Positions 5,733 to 6,511 of a DNA stretch of 6,511 bases are shown in pieces. The stretch is from Spyradocola sp050942925 (lineage in GTDB: Bacteria; Bacillota; Clostridia; Christensenellales; UBA1750). Below the pieces are notes generated by a model. That model did not search any database and was not told the origin of the DNA. It saw only the letters and a program-made list of their open reading frames with translations. Where the stretch lies: positions 1 through 6,511 of the forward strand of contig JBMNOF010000108.1 of NCBI GenBank assembly GCA_050942925.1, read 5' to 3'. Position 1 is the stretch's first letter, and the number at the start of each line of letters is the position of its first letter. The translations under genes were made by a program, and so were the position numbers.

Positions 5733-6446
5733 ATGCAGCAGCCGGAGCGCATCTCCATCAACCGCTCGCGTCCCTACGTCACCTACGCCCTGATCGGGAT
5801 CAACGTCGCGGTCTTTCTCGTGGAGCTGTTTCTGCAGTACGTCCTTCGCTGGCCCTATGGCCAGACCATCCTGACCCTGGGCGCGAAGGAGAATCTCCTC
5901 ATCGCGTCCGGGCAATACTGGCGCCTGCTGACCGCCTGTTTCCTGCACGCCAACTTCATGCACATCCTCTCCAACCTGATCGGCCTGTACTTCTGGGGCC
6001 CGCATGCCGAGCTGCTGCTCGGCCGCATGCGCTACCTCGTGGTGTACCTGGCGGCGGGCCTCTTCGGTTCGCTCCTGTCCTTTGCCGTCTCGGACCCGCT
6101 GTCCGTGTCCGTCGGCGCCTCGGGCGCGATCTTTGGCATCTTTGGCGCGCTGCTCTACTTCCGCACGCGGCACAAGCAGGTCTTTAACCAGGTTTTCGGC
6201 ATGCAGGTGCTGGCCTTCATCGGCCTGAACCTTCTCAACGGCTTCCTGAGCACGGGCATCGACAACCTCGGCCACATCGGCGGCCTGATCGGCGGCTTTT
6301 GCGCAGCCTACGCCGTCGGCCTCTACCGGGAGCGGCTCTCCTGGAAGCGGATTCTGGCCGCCGTCGGGCTGGTGCTTCTCGCCGTGGGGCTCTTTGCCAT
6401 CGGCTACCTGCGCAGCTTGCACTTTCTCCTAACCGGACCCGTATAA
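5733..6446 (+). CDS. Rhomboid family intramembrane serine protease
   Basis: A 237-residue integral membrane protein that cleaves transmembrane substrates within the lipid bilayer. Catalytic Ser130 lies in GASG (128-131) at the start of a membrane helix, and catalytic His181 in GHIGG (180-184). The oxyanion-region pattern H72-x4-H77-x3-N81 (HANFMHILSN) has the same spacing as in E. coli GlpG, and the loop-1 WR motif is at 63-64. Hydrophobic segments lie at about 16-36, 66-89, 100-120, 127-144, 155-172, 178-197 and 206-227. This gives the 6+1 layout with a C-terminal extra helix and a short cytoplasmic N-terminus without cytosolic domains. The ATG lies two bases after the aminotransferase stop, with AAGGAGG (5719-5725) seven bases upstream inside that gene. 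It is the last gene of the operon. All catalytic residues are present, so activity is likely; its substrate is unknown. Confidence 0.95.
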   Translation: MQQPERISINRSRPYVTYALIGINVAVFLVELFLQYVLRWPYGQTILTLGAKENLLIASGQYWRLLTACFLHANFMHILSNLIGLYFWGPHAELLLGRMRYLVVYLAAGLFGSLLSFAVSDPLSVSVGASGAIFGIFGALLYFRTRHKQVFNQVFGMQVLAFIGLNLLNGFLSTGIDNLGHIGGLIGGFCAAYAVGLYRERLSWKRILAAVGLVLLAVGLFAIGYLRSLHFLLTGPV

Positions 6447-6452
6447 GCGCGC

Positions 6453-6496
6453 AAAACGCGCCGCCGGAAGACCTCTCTTCCGGCGGCGCGTTTTTT
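6453..6496 (+). terminator. Intrinsic terminator after the rhomboid gene
   Basis: A perfect inverted repeat (6453-6471 paired with 6476-6494, loop CCTC) has a very GC-rich core of about 15 bp and is followed by six T (6491-6496). It begins seven bases after the rhomboid stop codon and ends the regulator-aminotransferase-rhomboid operon. The four A at the 5' side would give a short T-run on the other strand, so weak bidirectional function is possible. Confidence 0.95.
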
Positions 6497-6511
6497 ATCT
6501 CCGTCTCAGGC

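Overview
The window looks like part of a GC-rich chromosome from an anaerobe-type Firmicute, most likely class Clostridia. This rests on the 5' end of a bacterial 16S rRNA gene, strong AAGGAGG-type ribosome binding sites before most genes, a sigma-A type rRNA promoter, and the gene families present. Genus or species cannot be fixed from about 109 bases of 16S. The protein-coding part is clearly GC-rich, while the rRNA leader and its promoter are much more AT-rich.

Left part, minus strand, read right to left: a ferritin-like diiron protein gene (2231-2719), then an alpha-phosphohexomutase gene of the PgcA/Pgm type (431-2161), then a strong intrinsic terminator (348-394). Next comes a near-consensus rRNA promoter (296-324), a leader of about 180 bases with a boxA-like element and a hairpin, and the start of 16S rRNA (1-109, running off the window). 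The terminator stops mutase transcription just before the rRNA promoter. The roughly 320-base stretch at 110-430 has no protein gene and holds these signals.

Centre: a divergent intergenic region (2720-2870) holds a likely promoter for the ferritin-like gene with an overlapping palindrome. It also holds a -10 element for the plus-strand gene of a very cysteine-rich 180-residue protein (2871-3413), the least recognisable gene here. An O6-alkylguanine-DNA alkyltransferase gene (ogt, 3448-4014) follows 34 bases downstream.

Right part, plus strand: an apparent operon starts from a promoter lying within the last codons of ogt. It encodes an Lrp/AsnC-type regulator (4049-4546), a fold-type I PLP aminotransferase overlapping it by 4 bases (4543-5730), and a rhomboid intramembrane serine protease starting 2 bases later (5733-6446). 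It ends at a textbook terminator (6453-6496). The regulator probably senses an amino acid and controls the aminotransferase; the role of the rhomboid in the unit is unknown.

Overall this is mostly ordinary core-genome sequence. No mobile element, CRISPR array, tRNA or defence system was seen. The best candidate for something undescribed is the cysteine-rich protein.
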